From the NCBI RefSeq assembly GCF_016902445.1, contig NZ_JACSNX010000001.1:124001-188000 (forward strand): 64,000 nt of DNA, written 5' to 3'. The notes under the pieces are model-generated. The model was not told where the DNA came from and searched no databases. It saw only the letters and a program-made list of their open reading frames with translations. The translations under genes and the position numbers were made by a program. This DNA is from Oscillibacter valericigenes. GTDB lineage: Bacteria > Bacillota > Clostridia > Oscillospirales > Oscillospiraceae. Each line of letters begins with the position of its first letter. Within the stretch, counting starts at the first letter, position 1. Positions 1-7,343 of the stretch are shown here, in pieces.

Positions 1-2
1 TC

Positions 3-512
3 ACGCCCCTGGCCGGCCTGCCCATGGGCACCCGCTCCGGCGATCTGGACGCCGGCATCCTGCAGTATCTGATGAACAAGTACGGCATGAACATCGACGA
101 GATGCTGAACATCCTCAACAAGAAGTCCGGCGTGGAGGGCCTGTCCGGCGTCAGCTCCGACTTCCGGGATCTGGAGACCGCCGCTGGCGAGGGCAACGCG
201 CGTGCCCAGCTGGCCGAGGAGAAGTTCGCCTATGAGGTGAAGAAGTACGTGGGCGCCTATGCCGCCGCCATGGGCGGGGTGGATGCCATCATCTTCACCG
301 CCGGCGTGGGCGAGAACGACAAGGGCATCCGCGCCATGGTGTGCGACGGTCTGGAGTACATGGGCGTGAAGCTGGATCCCGCCGCCAACGACGTCCGCGG
401 CAAGGAGACCGTCATCTCCGCCGCCGACTCCAAGGTGAAGGTCCTGCTGATCCCCACCAACGAGGAGCTCATGATCGCCACTGATACCGCCGCCATCGTC
501 AAGGGCAAGTAA
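3..512 (+). CDS. ackA: Acetate kinase, C-terminal part (cut by window edge)
   Basis: Acetate kinase interconverts acetate + ATP and acetyl phosphate + ADP, the ATP-yielding step of acetate fermentation in the cytoplasm. The frame is already open at the window edge and runs to TAA at 510-512, giving about 169 residues of a protein that is normally near 400. The stretch LPMGTRSGDLDAG carries the conserved arginine and acidic residues of the active site, and FTAGVGEND near the end is the C-terminal motif whose Glu helps bind magnesium. The usual partner, phosphotransacetylase, would lie outside the window. A strong terminator follows at once, so the gene ends its transcript here. Confidence 0.96.
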   Translation, partial: TPLAGLPMGTRSGDLDAGILQYLMNKYGMNIDEMLNILNKKSGVEGLSGVSSDFRDLETAAGEGNARAQLAEEKFAYEVKKYVGAYAAAMGGVDAIIFTAGVGENDKGIRAMVCDGLEYMGVKLDPAANDVRGKETVISAADSKVKVLLIPTNEELMIATDTAAIVKGK

Positions 513-538
513 GCTCAATCTCCATCTCCGCATATCCG

Positions 539-573
539 GGAGGGCAGGCCAATGGCCTGCCCTCCGTTCTTTT
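539..573 (+). terminator. Rho-independent terminator after ackA
   Basis: A perfect 12-bp stem (GGAGGGCAGGCC, loop AAT, GGCCTGCCCTCC) is followed by a T-rich tail GTTCTTTT. It lies 27 bp after the acetate kinase stop codon. Confidence 0.9.
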
Positions 574-586
574 CTCTCCGCGGCCC

Positions 587-615
587 TTGCCCCGGGGCGG
601 ACGGTATGATATACT
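587..615 (+). promoter_or_regulatory. Sigma-A type promoter for the nitrilase gene
   Basis: TTGCCC at 587-592 and TATACT at 610-615 are separated by 17 bp. A TG one base before the -10 box (607-608) makes it an extended -10 element. The nitrilase start lies 43 bp downstream. Confidence 0.7.
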
Positions 616-657
616 CGAACCACATCCCACGAACATTTTGCAATGAGGTGATCGAAC

Positions 658-1581
658 ATGCGAGACCTGCGGGAGAGCTGCCGGATCGCCGTGATCCAGG
701 CCGCCCCTGTGATGTTTGACAAGGCCGCCTGCACCGTGAAGGCGGTGGAGCTGATCCGCGCCGCGGCGGCGGAGCGGGCGGAGCTGATCGTGTTTCCGGA
801 GCTGTTCATTCCCGGCTATCCCTACGGCATGACCTTCGGCTTCACCGTGGGCAGTCGGACCGCCCCGGGCCGGAAGGACTGGGGGCTGTACTACGACAAC
901 TCCATCCTGGTGCCGGGGCCGGAGACGGAGGTCCTGGCCCGTGCGGCCCGGGAGGCCCGGGCCTATGTGAGCATCGGCGTCTCGGAGCGGGACCATGTCA
1001 ATGCCACGCTGTACAACACCAACCTCATCTTCTCCCCCGAGGGGGAGCTGCTCACCGTCCACCGGAAGCTGAAGCCCACCGGCGCGGAGCGGGTGGTGTG
1101 GGGCGACGCGGACCGCCATTACTTCCCCATCGCCCAGACCCCCTGGGGCCCCATGGCCAGCCTCATCTGCTGGGAGAGCTACATGCCCCTGGCCCGGGTG
1201 GCCCTGTATGAAAAGGGCATCACCCTGTACCTCTCCCCCAACACCAACGACAACGAGGAGTGGCAGTCCACCATCCGCCACATCGCCATCGAGGGGCACT
1301 GCTTCTTCATCAACTGCGACATGGTGTTCACCCGGGACATGTACCCCGCCGGGCTCCACTGCCCGGAGGAGATCGGCCGCCTGCCGGACATCGTCTGCCG
1401 GGGCGGCAGCTGCGTGGTGGACCCCTACGGCCACTATGTGACCCAGCCCGTCTGGGACCGGGAGGCCGTCATTCTGGCTGATCTGGACCTGACCCAGGTG
1501 CCTCGGAGCCGGATGGAGTTCGACGGCTGCGGTCACTACTCCCGCCCCGACGTGCTGAAGCTGACGGTGGACGACCGGTGA
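658..1581 (+). CDS. Nitrilase / carbon-nitrogen hydrolase
   Basis: This 307-residue cytosolic enzyme belongs to the nitrilase branch of the carbon-nitrogen hydrolase superfamily, which converts nitriles to acids and ammonia. The Glu-Lys-Cys triad is visible as E48 in FPELFIPGYP, K137 in HRKLKPT and C171 in ICWESYMP. The HRKLKPT and CWE contexts are those of true nitrilases rather than amidases or beta-ureidopropionases. A GAGGTG ribosome binding site sits 6 bases before the ATG, behind a good promoter. A small zinc-ribbon membrane protein follows after 28 bp and may be cotranscribed. The substrate cannot be read from sequence; a cyanide dihydratase or aliphatic nitrilase role is possible. Confidence 0.88.
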   Translation: MRDLRESCRIAVIQAAPVMFDKAACTVKAVELIRAAAAERAELIVFPELFIPGYPYGMTFGFTVGSRTAPGRKDWGLYYDNSILVPGPETEVLARAAREARAYVSIGVSERDHVNATLYNTNLIFSPEGELLTVHRKLKPTGAERVVWGDADRHYFPIAQTPWGPMASLICWESYMPLARVALYEKGITLYLSPNTNDNEEWQSTIRHIAIEGHCFFINCDMVFTRDMYPAGLHCPEEIGRLPDIVCRGGSCVVDPYGHYVTQPVWDREAVILADLDLTQVPRSRMEFDGCGHYSRPDVLKLTVDDR

Positions 1582-1609
1582 GCGGACAAATGAAGGAGGG
1601 TATCTCGCT

Positions 1610-2017
1610 GTGAAACACGTCAAGCCCGGCCGGGGCCCCTCAGCCATGGGGGCCTTCGGCGCCATCATTGCCGTGATTTTCGGCATCTTCTGGACCGTAT
1701 CGACCGCCTCCATGGGCGCCCCTGCCTTCTTCCCCATCTTCGGCGTGCTGTTTATCATCATCGGCATCGTCCAGGCCGTCTACAACTTCAAAAACGCCAC
1801 CGGGAAAAACCGCTATTCCTCCTTTGACATCGTGGACAACCAGGAAGAGCCAGACCCCTGGGATCAGCAGTTCGGCGGCGATGCGGACGCGCCGGTGTTC
1901 CGGGACATCCCGCCGACTGGAGCGGAACTCCGCTACTGCCCCTACTGCGGGGCGGAGGTGGGCGAGGGCTTTGCCTTCTGCGCCAAATGCGGCAGGAAAC
2001 TGCCGGACATCCCATAA
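1610..2017 (+). CDS. Small membrane protein with C-terminal zinc ribbon
   Basis: A 135-residue protein starting at GTG, behind AAGGAGGG at 1593-1600. Two hydrophobic segments (about residues 13-33 and 38-58) form a membrane hairpin. An acidic linker follows, then a zinc ribbon with CPYC and CAKC knuckles near the C-terminus (about residues 108-131), the layout of zinc-ribbon membrane proteins common in Firmicutes. The cysteine knuckles would bind one structural zinc on the cytoplasmic side. No catalytic motif is visible and the role is unknown. The gene sits tightly between the nitrilase and the nucleosidase, probably in one transcript. Confidence 0.72.
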   Translation: MKHVKPGRGPSAMGAFGAIIAVIFGIFWTVSTASMGAPAFFPIFGVLFIIIGIVQAVYNFKNATGKNRYSSFDIVDNQEEPDPWDQQFGGDADAPVFRDIPPTGAELRYCPYCGAEVGEGFAFCAKCGRKLPDIP

Positions 2018-2034
2018 GGAGGCTTTTGATCGCC

Positions 2035-2721
2035 ATGAAAATCGCCCTGCAATTCGCCATGCCGTCGGAATTCCACGCCCTGCCGGGAGCCCGGGATCTG
2101 GAGCCGGCGGAGACCGTCTCCGGCGTCCCCATCTTCGAGGCGGCGCCCGGCATCCTGGCCTGCGCCGGCGGCGTCAGCAAGGTCAACGCCGCCATGGCTG
2201 CGGAGCTGCTGTGCCTCAAGTACGGCGTGGACCTGATCCTCAACGCCGGCGTGGCCGGGTGCCTGACGGACCTGCCCACCGGCACGCTGGTGGTGGCGTC
2301 GGAGTTCGTCCAGCACGATGTGGACACCACCGCCGTGGGGGACCCCATCGGCCTGGTGTCCACGGTGAACCAGGTGGCCTTCCCCACCTGGCAGCCGGAG
2401 CGGTGCGCGGAGATTTTGGCCTCCCTGGGCCATCCGGCAGTCACCGGCCGGGTGGCCACCGGGGACTGGTTCGCCGTCAAGGGAGAGCGGGCCGCTTTTA
2501 TCCGGGACACCTTCTCCCCCCTGCTGACGGAGATGGAGGGCGGCGCCATCGCCCAGGTGTGCCTGCGGAACAACGTCCGGTTCGTGTCGGTGAAATCCGT
2601 CTCGGACCATCTGTTCTCCGACAGTCAGGCGGAGGAGTACTTTGACTTCGGACAGGCCCTGGAGGCCCTGGGACGGGCGGTGCTGCCCCTGGCCAGGGCG
2701 CTGCAGGAAATTCGGGAATAA
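2035..2721 (+). CDS. mtnN: 5'-methylthioadenosine/S-adenosylhomocysteine nucleosidase-like protein
   Basis: A member of the PNP/UDP phosphorylase superfamily, about 228 residues, like MTA/SAH nucleosidase, which splits methylthioadenosine and S-adenosylhomocysteine into adenine and the thioribosyl sugar. The opening MKIALQFAMPSEF matches the family N-terminus, so ATG 2035 is chosen over the open frame upstream; AAGGAGG lies at 2016-2022 and an in-frame TTG at 2026 is too close to it. The glycine loop (ACAGGVSKVNAA), the substrate Glu in TEMEGGAIAQV and the catalytic Asp in KSVSDHLFSD are all present. The first acidic cluster (MEEE in many homologues) is reduced to MPSEF, so another nucleoside may be the true substrate. 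Confidence 0.82.
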   Translation: MKIALQFAMPSEFHALPGARDLEPAETVSGVPIFEAAPGILACAGGVSKVNAAMAAELLCLKYGVDLILNAGVAGCLTDLPTGTLVVASEFVQHDVDTTAVGDPIGLVSTVNQVAFPTWQPERCAEILASLGHPAVTGRVATGDWFAVKGERAAFIRDTFSPLLTEMEGGAIAQVCLRNNVRFVSVKSVSDHLFSDSQAEEYFDFGQALEALGRAVLPLARALQEIRE

Positions 2722-2728
2722 CGCGCAA

Positions 2729-2761
2729 AGCGCCCGGCGGGGATCATTCCCGCCGGGCGCT
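2729..2761. terminator. GC-rich hairpin between convergent genes
   Basis: A perfect 13-bp stem, AGCGCCCGGCGGG and its complement around a GATCATT loop, lies between the nucleosidase and the XRE gene that end toward each other. There is no strong T-tract on either side, so termination efficiency is uncertain. Confidence 0.6.
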
Positions 2762-2771
2762 GCTGCTATCC

Positions 2772-2990
2772 TCATTCTCTTTCCGCCGTGTTGTCCGGCT
2801 CCACAGTGAACACTTCCTCAATGGGCACGCCAAACACCTTTGCGATGTTCCAGGCCAGGACCAGGGAGGGATTGTAGCGCCCCTTCTCCAGGTTGCCGAT
2901 GGTCTCCCGCCGGACCCCCACCAGCCTTGCCAGATCCTCCTGCTTCAGGCCCAGACGGGCCCGGTGCTCCTTCATCCGGTTGCGGATCAC
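2772..2990 (-). CDS. XRE-family helix-turn-helix regulator
   Basis: A 72-residue cytoplasmic DNA-binding protein made almost entirely of one Cro/C1-type helix-turn-helix. LKQEDLARLVGVRRETIGNLEKGRYNPSL is the classic scaffold (helix 2 turn helix 3, then the conserved N-L-E-K-G-R-Y-x-P-S). It has no ligand domain. Its ATG overlaps the stop of the preceding membrane-protein gene by 4 bp, indicating translational coupling. Small XRE proteins paired with a small membrane protein of this kind are common in Firmicutes, and the pair is probably autoregulated from the AT-rich region beyond 3346. Confidence 0.88.
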   Translation of the reverse strand: MIRNRMKEHRARLGLKQEDLARLVGVRRETIGNLEKGRYNPSLVLAWNIAKVFGVPIEEVFTVEPDNTAERE

Positions 2991-3346
2991 GGCTCCAGCC
3001 CCCAGTTTTCCCGGAAGCCGTACCAGGCGGCGGTCAGGGCGTAGACCACCACAGAGGCAGCCCAGCCCGCCGCACAGCCGGTAAGCAGGGCCCGGCTGGG
3101 GTCAAAGCGCCCCAGGGCCAGCATCCCCAGCACGGCGGCCGCCATCACCAGCATCCCGGCCACAAACGCCCGGGAGGCAGACCGGGCCAGCTGCTCCTCC
3201 AGCATCTCGTCGGACTTCAGGAAGAAATACTGGAAGTCCACAGCGAAGGCGAAGAAGCCCAGAAAGCTCCTCTCCTCCGTAAAAAGGCCCACGAAGCCCA
3301 GCAGAGAGAGAAACCCCAGCATCCCGTACAGCATCTGCTTTTTCAT
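2987..3346 (-). CDS. Small multi-helix membrane protein (DUF3796-like)
   Basis: A 119-residue protein with a hydrophobic, Phe/Gly/Leu-rich N-terminus (LGFLSLLGFVGLF then FLGFFAFAVDFQYFFL) followed by two more membrane segments near residues 62-80 and 90-110. The FGFF-type repeats and the XRE partner resemble the DUF3796 family, which has no known function. The charged central part (SDEMLEEQLARSASRA) probably faces the cytoplasm. It is the first gene of a two-gene unit with the XRE regulator, overlapping it by 4 bp. The family call rests on sequence style only. Confidence 0.6.
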   Translation of the reverse strand: MKKQMLYGMLGFLSLLGFVGLFTEERSFLGFFAFAVDFQYFFLKSDEMLEEQLARSASRAFVAGMLVMAAAVLGMLALGRFDPSRALLTGCAAGWAASVVVYALTAAWYGFRENWGLEP

Positions 3347-3381
3347 AAGTGACCCCCCAAGTCAAGTATTTCGGTTTGTGG

Positions 3382-3410
3382 TATATTTCGCTCTTTATAT
3401 GGTAAATATA
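3382..3410. promoter_or_regulatory. AT-rich inverted repeat upstream of the membrane protein / XRE pair
   Basis: TATATTT (3382-3388) and AAATATA (3404-3410) form an inverted repeat with a 15-bp spacer, in the promoter region of the minus-strand unit. It may be the operator of the XRE protein. The region is AT-rich, so chance is possible. Confidence 0.35.
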
Positions 3411-3464
3411 TCACTTTCCATCTGTGCTGTCAAGCATGGCTCTGGCATGGACACTCTTTGCGCC

Positions 3465-3923
3465 TCAAATCCCACCGTGTTTTCTTTCTAGCAGAGGCAC
3501 GCAAAACTCGCAGAGATGCGCCAAGAGCTTTTGGCGTGCATATCGCTCGAGGATCGGTCTCGTAGTGTCCACGGGCAGCTGTGCCGCGATTCGAGGAAGG
3601 TCTCTCCAAAAATCCGATACCCCTTCTTCCGTATGGGGGACCTCAAACACCGCATAGCGGCCTCCGGCAATGGTGCGGGCCGGCAGGCCGCAGGGGCCCT
3701 CTCCGCCGGTGAGGACCACGCCCACATCATACCTCTGCCGGTCCTCCGGGGTCCGTGCCGGATCGTCCAGGGCGATGCCCAGGATCGTCGTATTCGCCCG
3801 AAACAGTCCATTCGCCCGCAGGTACCGTTTGAACCGCTCCATCAGCTGTCGGTTGCCTTCGCCATACCCGCCGGTCCGGCGCATATAGGCGATCTGCATG
3901 TCTTCCAGCTTCTCAATGGTCAA
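3465..3923 (-). CDS. GyrI-like / AraC effector-binding domain protein
   Basis: A 152-residue stand-alone effector-binding domain of the GyrI/SbmC/BmrR C-terminal type, which binds hydrophobic drugs or small molecules. It opens with the domain's first strand (EKLEDMQIAYMRRTGGYG) and has the conserved central block YDVGVVLTGGEG and the late strand GGRYAVFEVPHTEEGVSDFWRDL. There is no DNA-binding domain or membrane segment. Such single-domain proteins act as drug sequesters or ligand hydrolases, or as topoisomerase modulators in E. coli; which applies here is unknown. It is transcribed away from rplU, alone in its unit. Confidence 0.78.
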   Translation of the reverse strand: MTIEKLEDMQIAYMRRTGGYGEGNRQLMERFKRYLRANGLFRANTTILGIALDDPARTPEDRQRYDVGVVLTGGEGPCGLPARTIAGGRYAVFEVPHTEEGVSDFWRDLPRIAAQLPVDTTRPILERYARQKLLAHLCEFCVPLLERKHGGI

Positions 3924-4014
3924 GTGACCACCTCCTGTATGTTGATCTGTGTCCGGCCGGACAGCGAAATGGTAAATCCTATTAAAATATTTTGCAAGAA
4001 CTTTTTTAAAATGA

Positions 4015-4043
4015 TTGACTTTTCAGATTTTGGCTGATATACT
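4015..4043 (+). promoter_or_regulatory. Strong promoter of the rplU-prp-rpmA operon
   Basis: TTGACT (4015-4020) and TATACT (4038-4043) with a 17-bp spacer. The roughly 80-nt leader that follows (4050-4129) is where Firmicutes often carry an L21 leader RNA; no consensus could be checked by eye. Confidence 0.82.
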
Positions 4044-4129
4044 AATTGAGCCGCTTTGAATGGGTCAATAAGTGTCCGTCTGGACCGCCCCCGACAGCGA
4101 GCCCGTAATGAAGGAGTTGAAACAACGCA

Positions 4130-4441
4130 ATGAACGCAATCATCGTGACTGGCGGCAAGCAGTACAAGGTGGCCGAGGGCGACGTGGTCTACATCGAGAA
4201 GCTGGACCAGGAAGCCGGCGACACCGTGAAGTTCGATCAGGTCCTGGCCATCATCGACGGCGAGAAGGCCACCTTCGGCACTCCCGTGGTGGAGGGCGCC
4301 TCTGTGGAGGGCAAGATCGTCAAGAACGGCAAGGGCAAGAAGATCCGCATTTTCAAGTACAACGCCAAGAAGGGTTACCGCAAGCGTCAGGGCCATCGTC
4401 AGCCTTACACCAAGGTCGAGATCGGCAAGATCTCCGTCTGA
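4130..4441 (+). CDS. rplU: 50S ribosomal protein bL21
   Basis: A 103-residue ribosomal protein that binds 23S rRNA in the large subunit. The sequence opens with the family's [18 protein letters not shown] and ends with the basic block [19 protein letters not shown], including the RQGHRQ(P)YT signature. Length is that of typical bL21. It is first in the conserved rplU-prp-rpmA order, with a GGAG-containing ribosome binding site upstream and a strong promoter 87 bp before. The Prp protease gene begins two bases after its stop. Confidence 0.98.
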   Translation: MNAIIVTGGKQYKVAEGDVVYIEKLDQEAGDTVKFDQVLAIIDGEKATFGTPVVEGASVEGKIVKNGKGKKIRIFKYNAKKGYRKRQGHRQPYTKVEIGKISV

Positions 4442-4443
4442 GT

Positions 4444-4776
4444 ATGACCACTGTCGTATTCCGCATGGAGGATGACCGGATCACCGGTTTAGAGGCCAGG
4501 GGCCACAGCGGCTACGCTGAGGCGGGCGAGGACATCGTCTGCGCCGCCGTCACCAGCGCCGTCCGTCTGGTGGAGACCACCGTCAACGACGTGCTGGGTC
4601 TGGCCGCATCGGTGAAGATCCGGGAGCAGGACGCGTCCATCTCCCTCCGCCTGCCGGGGGGCCTGGATGAGGTCACGGAGAGCACCTGCCAGTCCCTGAT
4701 GACAGGGCTGATGGTCTACTTCGCACAGCTCCATGACGAGTATCCCGACAACATCGAAGTTCTGGAGGACGACTGA
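4444..4776 (+). CDS. prp: Ribosomal-processing cysteine protease Prp
   Basis: A 110-residue cysteine protease that removes the N-terminal extension of bL27 in Firmicutes and related phyla, a step needed for a working ribosome. The catalytic pair is visible as H21 in ARGHSGYAEAGEDIVC and C33 at the end of that block, with the conserved G-H-(S/A)-x-Y-x6-D-x-V-C spacing. It lies between rplU and rpmA, two bases after the former, which is the conserved place for this gene. Its presence predicts that the neighbouring bL27 carries a cleavable extension, and it does. Confidence 0.95.
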   Translation: MTTVVFRMEDDRITGLEARGHSGYAEAGEDIVCAAVTSAVRLVETTVNDVLGLAASVKIREQDASISLRLPGGLDEVTESTCQSLMTGLMVYFAQLHDEYPDNIEVLEDD

Positions 4777-4818
4777 GCCTCCCCATCTAAAAATTCTGCA
4801 GAAAGGATGGTCCGTATC

Positions 4819-5100
4819 ATGATTCGCATTGGTCTTCAGTTCTTCGCCCACAAGAAGGGCGGCGGCTCCACCAAGAACGGCCGTGATTCCAAGGCTAAGC
4901 GCCTGGGCGCCAAGCGTGCCGACGGTCAGTTCGTGCAGGCCGGCAACATCCTGGTGCGTCAGCGCGGCACCCACATCCACCCCGGCGTGAACGTGGGCAA
5001 GGGCACCGACGACACCCTGTTCGCCACCGTCAGCGGCACGGTCCGCTTCGAGCGGCTGGGCAAGGATCGCAAGCAGGTCTCTGTTTACGAAGCTGAATAA
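4819..5100 (+). CDS. rpmA: 50S ribosomal protein bL27 with cleavable N-terminal extension
   Basis: A 93-residue large-subunit protein whose N-terminus reaches the peptidyl-transferase centre. The precursor begins [21 protein letters not shown]. The LQFFA stretch is the Prp cleavage site known from Staphylococcus, and cleavage exposes the HKKGGG start seen in proteobacterial bL27. ATG 4819 is preferred to ATG 4807, because 4807 sits inside the AAAGGATGG ribosome binding site. It is last in the rplU-prp-rpmA operon, with a strong terminator 8 bp after the stop. Confidence 0.97.
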   Translation: MIRIGLQFFAHKKGGGSTKNGRDSKAKRLGAKRADGQFVQAGNILVRQRGTHIHPGVNVGKGTDDTLFATVSGTVRFERLGKDRKQVSVYEAE

Positions 5101-5108
5101 GCAAGCCG

Positions 5109-5142
5109 AACCGCCCCGGTCATCTGACCGGGGCGGTTTTTT
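5109..5142 (+). terminator. Terminator of the rplU-prp-rpmA operon
   Basis: CCGCCCCGGTCA (5111-5122) pairs with TGACCGGGGCGG (5125-5136), then TTTTTT at 5137-5142: a textbook intrinsic terminator. Confidence 0.95.
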
Positions 5143-5173
5143 GCAGTCACAGGGTCTCTCTGCCCAGCGGCCG

Positions 5174-5347
5174 TCAAAACCAGTTGAGGGGATTCAGGAT
5201 TTCCAGAAAAAACGTCCAGAACGTGTCCTTGAAGCGTGATCTCCGGCTCCTTTTGCCGGGGAGCATGGCCCGTACAAAGGCAATCAGCAGACACAGCAGA
5301 AAATACAGGACACATACCAACAGGATCAGCAGGATCACGTCCGCCAT
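5174..5347 (-). CDS. Small (57-residue) membrane protein, unknown
   Basis: Reading on the minus strand from ATG at 5347, behind AGGGGAGG, gives 57 residues: one very hydrophobic helix (residues 4-26, rich in Leu/Val/Cys), a basic patch (GKRSRRSRFK) and an aromatic, amphipathic tail ending NPLNWF. This is a single-pass, inside-positive small membrane protein. An open frame continues further upstream (to 5563) but crosses the obg promoter, so the internal ATG with the good ribosome binding site is preferred. No family was recognised. It lies alone between the rpmA terminator and obg, on the opposite strand. Confidence 0.55.
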   Translation of the reverse strand: MADVILLILLVCVLYFLLCLLIAFVRAMLPGKRSRRSRFKDTFWTFFLEILNPLNWF

Positions 5348-5474
5348 CGTGCGGCCTCCCCTCTCTCTAAACATCGATGATATGGCAAAAGCAGGATCGC
5401 ATAGCCCAGTCCGCTGTTCCACACCCTCTTCTGATTTGCGGCCGCGCGCGAGACCGGCAGGGAGGCCTCCGCTC

Positions 5475-5503
5475 TTGACGTGCGGAAGGTTTTCGGATAA
5501 AAT
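5475..5503 (+). promoter_or_regulatory. Promoter of obg
   Basis: TTGACG (5475-5480) and TAAAAT (5498-5503), with a 17-bp spacer, lie 53 bp upstream of the obg ATG. Confidence 0.75.
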
Positions 5504-5556
5504 AGGCAGGACTGAAAATTCTGCTTTCAAGATAAGAATACACGAGAGGTACGAAA

Positions 5557-6843
5557 ATGGCAACTTCTTTCATCGATAAGGCTCGGATCTCCGTCCGGGC
5601 GGGGAGCGGCGGCAACGGCGCCGTCTCCTTCCACCGGGAGAAATACGTGGCCGCCGGCGGGCCGGACGGCGGCGACGGCGGCCGGGGCGGCTCCATCATT
5701 CTGCAGGTGGACGACAACATGTCCACCCTGATGGATTTCCGCTACAAGCGCAAGTATGTGGCGGGCAACGGCGCCGACGGCCAGGGGGCCCGCAAGACCG
5801 GCAAAGACGGCCAGGACCTTGTCATCAAGGTCCCCCGGGGCACCCTGGTGCGGGACGCGGAGTCCGGCGAGATCATGCAGGATATGTCCGGCAGCGAGCC
5901 CTACGTCCTCTGCAGGGGCGGCCGGGGCGGCTGGGGCAACAGCCACTTCGCCACCCCCACCCGGCAGGTGCCCCGGTTCGCCAAGGCGGGCCTGCCCGGC
6001 GAGGCCCACGACGTGGTCCTGGAGCTGAAGCTGCTGGCGGACGTGGGGCTGGTGGGCTTCCCCAATGTGGGCAAGTCCACGCTGCTGTCCGTGGTCTCCA
6101 AGGCCCAGCCCAAGATCGCCAACTACCACTTCACCACCCTGTTCCCCAACCTGGGCGTGGTCTGGGTGGAGGACGGCGTCAGCTTCGTCATGGCGGACAT
6201 CCCCGGCATCATCGAGGGCGCCAGCGAAGGCGCCGGCCTGGGCCACGATTTCCTGCGGCACGTGGACCGCTGCCGGCTGCTGATCCACGTGGTGGATGTG
6301 TCCGGCAGCGAGGGCCGGGACCCGGTGGAGGACTTTGACGCCATCAACGCGGAGCTCTCCCAGTACAGCCCGGATCTGGCCACACGGCCCCAGATCGTGG
6401 CCGCCAACAAGGCGGACATCCTGTCCCCGGACTCCGACAACCTGGAGCGTCTCCGTGCCCATGTGGAGGCCAAGGGCTATACCCTGGTGAAGATCTCCGC
6501 GGCCGCCCATCAGGGCACGGCGGAGCTGGTGAAAAAGGCGGCGGAGATGCTGTCCGTCCTGCCTCCCGTCACAGTGTACGAGCCGGAGTATGTGCCGAAG
6601 GCGCCGGCGATCGACGCCTCCGCGCCTCTGGACATCCACCGGGAGGACGACGGCACCTGGATCGTGGAGAGCACCTGGCTGCGGCAGGTCATGGGCAACG
6701 TGAACTTCGCCGACTACGAGAGCCGGATGTGGTTCGACAAGGTGCTGCGGGACAACGGTTTCTTCCAGAAGCTGGAGGAAGCTGGCATCCAGGACGGGGA
6801 TACCGTGTCCCTGTACGACTTCGAGTTCGAGTATCAGCGATAA
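5557..6843 (+). CDS. obg: GTPase Obg/CgtA
   Basis: A 428-residue essential GTPase that binds the 50S subunit and links ribosome maturation to the stringent response. Domains in order: the glycine-rich Obg fold (residues 1-158, with runs such as GGDGGRGG), the G domain with G1 GFPNVGKST near 167, G3 DIPGIIEGA near 214 and G4 NKAD near 285, and a C-terminal OCT domain from about 345 that closes with the family's acidic DFEFEY tail. Length and domain order match clostridial Obg. A GAGAGG ribosome binding site precedes the ATG. It follows the rplU-prp-rpmA unit as in most Firmicutes, but here with its own promoter and terminator. Confidence 0.98.
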   Translation: MATSFIDKARISVRAGSGGNGAVSFHREKYVAAGGPDGGDGGRGGSIILQVDDNMSTLMDFRYKRKYVAGNGADGQGARKTGKDGQDLVIKVPRGTLVRDAESGEIMQDMSGSEPYVLCRGGRGGWGNSHFATPTRQVPRFAKAGLPGEAHDVVLELKLLADVGLVGFPNVGKSTLLSVVSKAQPKIANYHFTTLFPNLGVVWVEDGVSFVMADIPGIIEGASEGAGLGHDFLRHVDRCRLLIHVVDVSGSEGRDPVEDFDAINAELSQYSPDLATRPQIVAANKADILSPDSDNLERLRAHVEAKGYTLVKISAAAHQGTAELVKKAAEMLSVLPPVTVYEPEYVPKAPAIDASAPLDIHREDDGTWIVESTWLRQVMGNVNFADYESRMWFDKVLRDNGFFQKLEEAGIQDGDTVSLYDFEFEYQR

Positions 6844-6850
6844 AGCTCCA

Positions 6851-6884
6851 GGCGGCGGGTCCTACGGCCCGCCGCCGCTTTTTT
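6851..6884 (+). terminator. Terminator after obg
   Basis: GGCGGCGGG (6851-6859) and CCCGCCGCC (6868-6876) form a stem followed by GCTTTTTTG. Confidence 0.92.
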
Positions 6885-6956
6885 GTTTGTTAAGGAGAAA
6901 AATAGCAGAAATTTCCGGCGTTTTTTAGACGAAACCGATAAAGTCTTTTTCAGGGC

Positions 6957-6986
6957 TTGACAGGCGGGCTTTTTCTGTTGTACACT
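6957..6986 (+). promoter_or_regulatory. Promoter of the T-box leader
   Basis: A consensus -35 TTGACA (6957-6962) and TACACT (6981-6986) with an 18-bp spacer precede the leader RNA. Confidence 0.65.
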
Positions 6987-6991
6987 CACCC

Positions 6992-7300
6992 CAAGTTCAA
7001 AATGACAAACCGATGACGCAGACGAGTACACGGACGTCGCTTCTCCAAGAGAGCTGCCGGTGGTGGGATGGCAGCAGAAGGGGCCCCGCCGAATGGACTG
7101 CGGAGGGCGGACTGAACGGGAAGTTTCCCCAGTAAGGACCGACGGGCTTTTCCCCCGTTACCAGGGAAAGATGTGTGTTGGCACGTCGCCGAGGGGGCGA
7201 ATTTTTTCGCCAAGTTGGGTGGCACCGCAGAAGTTTTCAGACTTTTGTCCCAAGGGAACCATAGGAATGGGTCCTTGTGGGAGGAAGGTCTTTTTTGTTT
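6992..7300 (+). promoter_or_regulatory. Tryptophan T-box leader
   Basis: A T-box leader RNA that senses uncharged tRNA. The hallmark T-box sequence AAGTTGGGTGGCACCGC is at 7212-7228. It is followed by a terminator hairpin (7239-7296: AGACTT...AAGGTCT outer stem, with GTCCCAAGGGAACC pairing TGGGTCCTTGTGGGA) and a TTTTTT run. In stem I the AAGAGAGCTGCCGG block and a GAA-TGG-AC context are visible, placing a TGG (Trp) codon at 7095-7097 as the likely specifier. That matches the downstream tryptophan synthase beta-type gene. Uncharged tRNA-Trp should favour the antiterminator and turn the gene on. Confidence 0.88.
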
Positions 7301-7343
7301 GCCTTCTCTCCGGAGGACCGCAGATCAGAAAGGAGCAAGCGCC

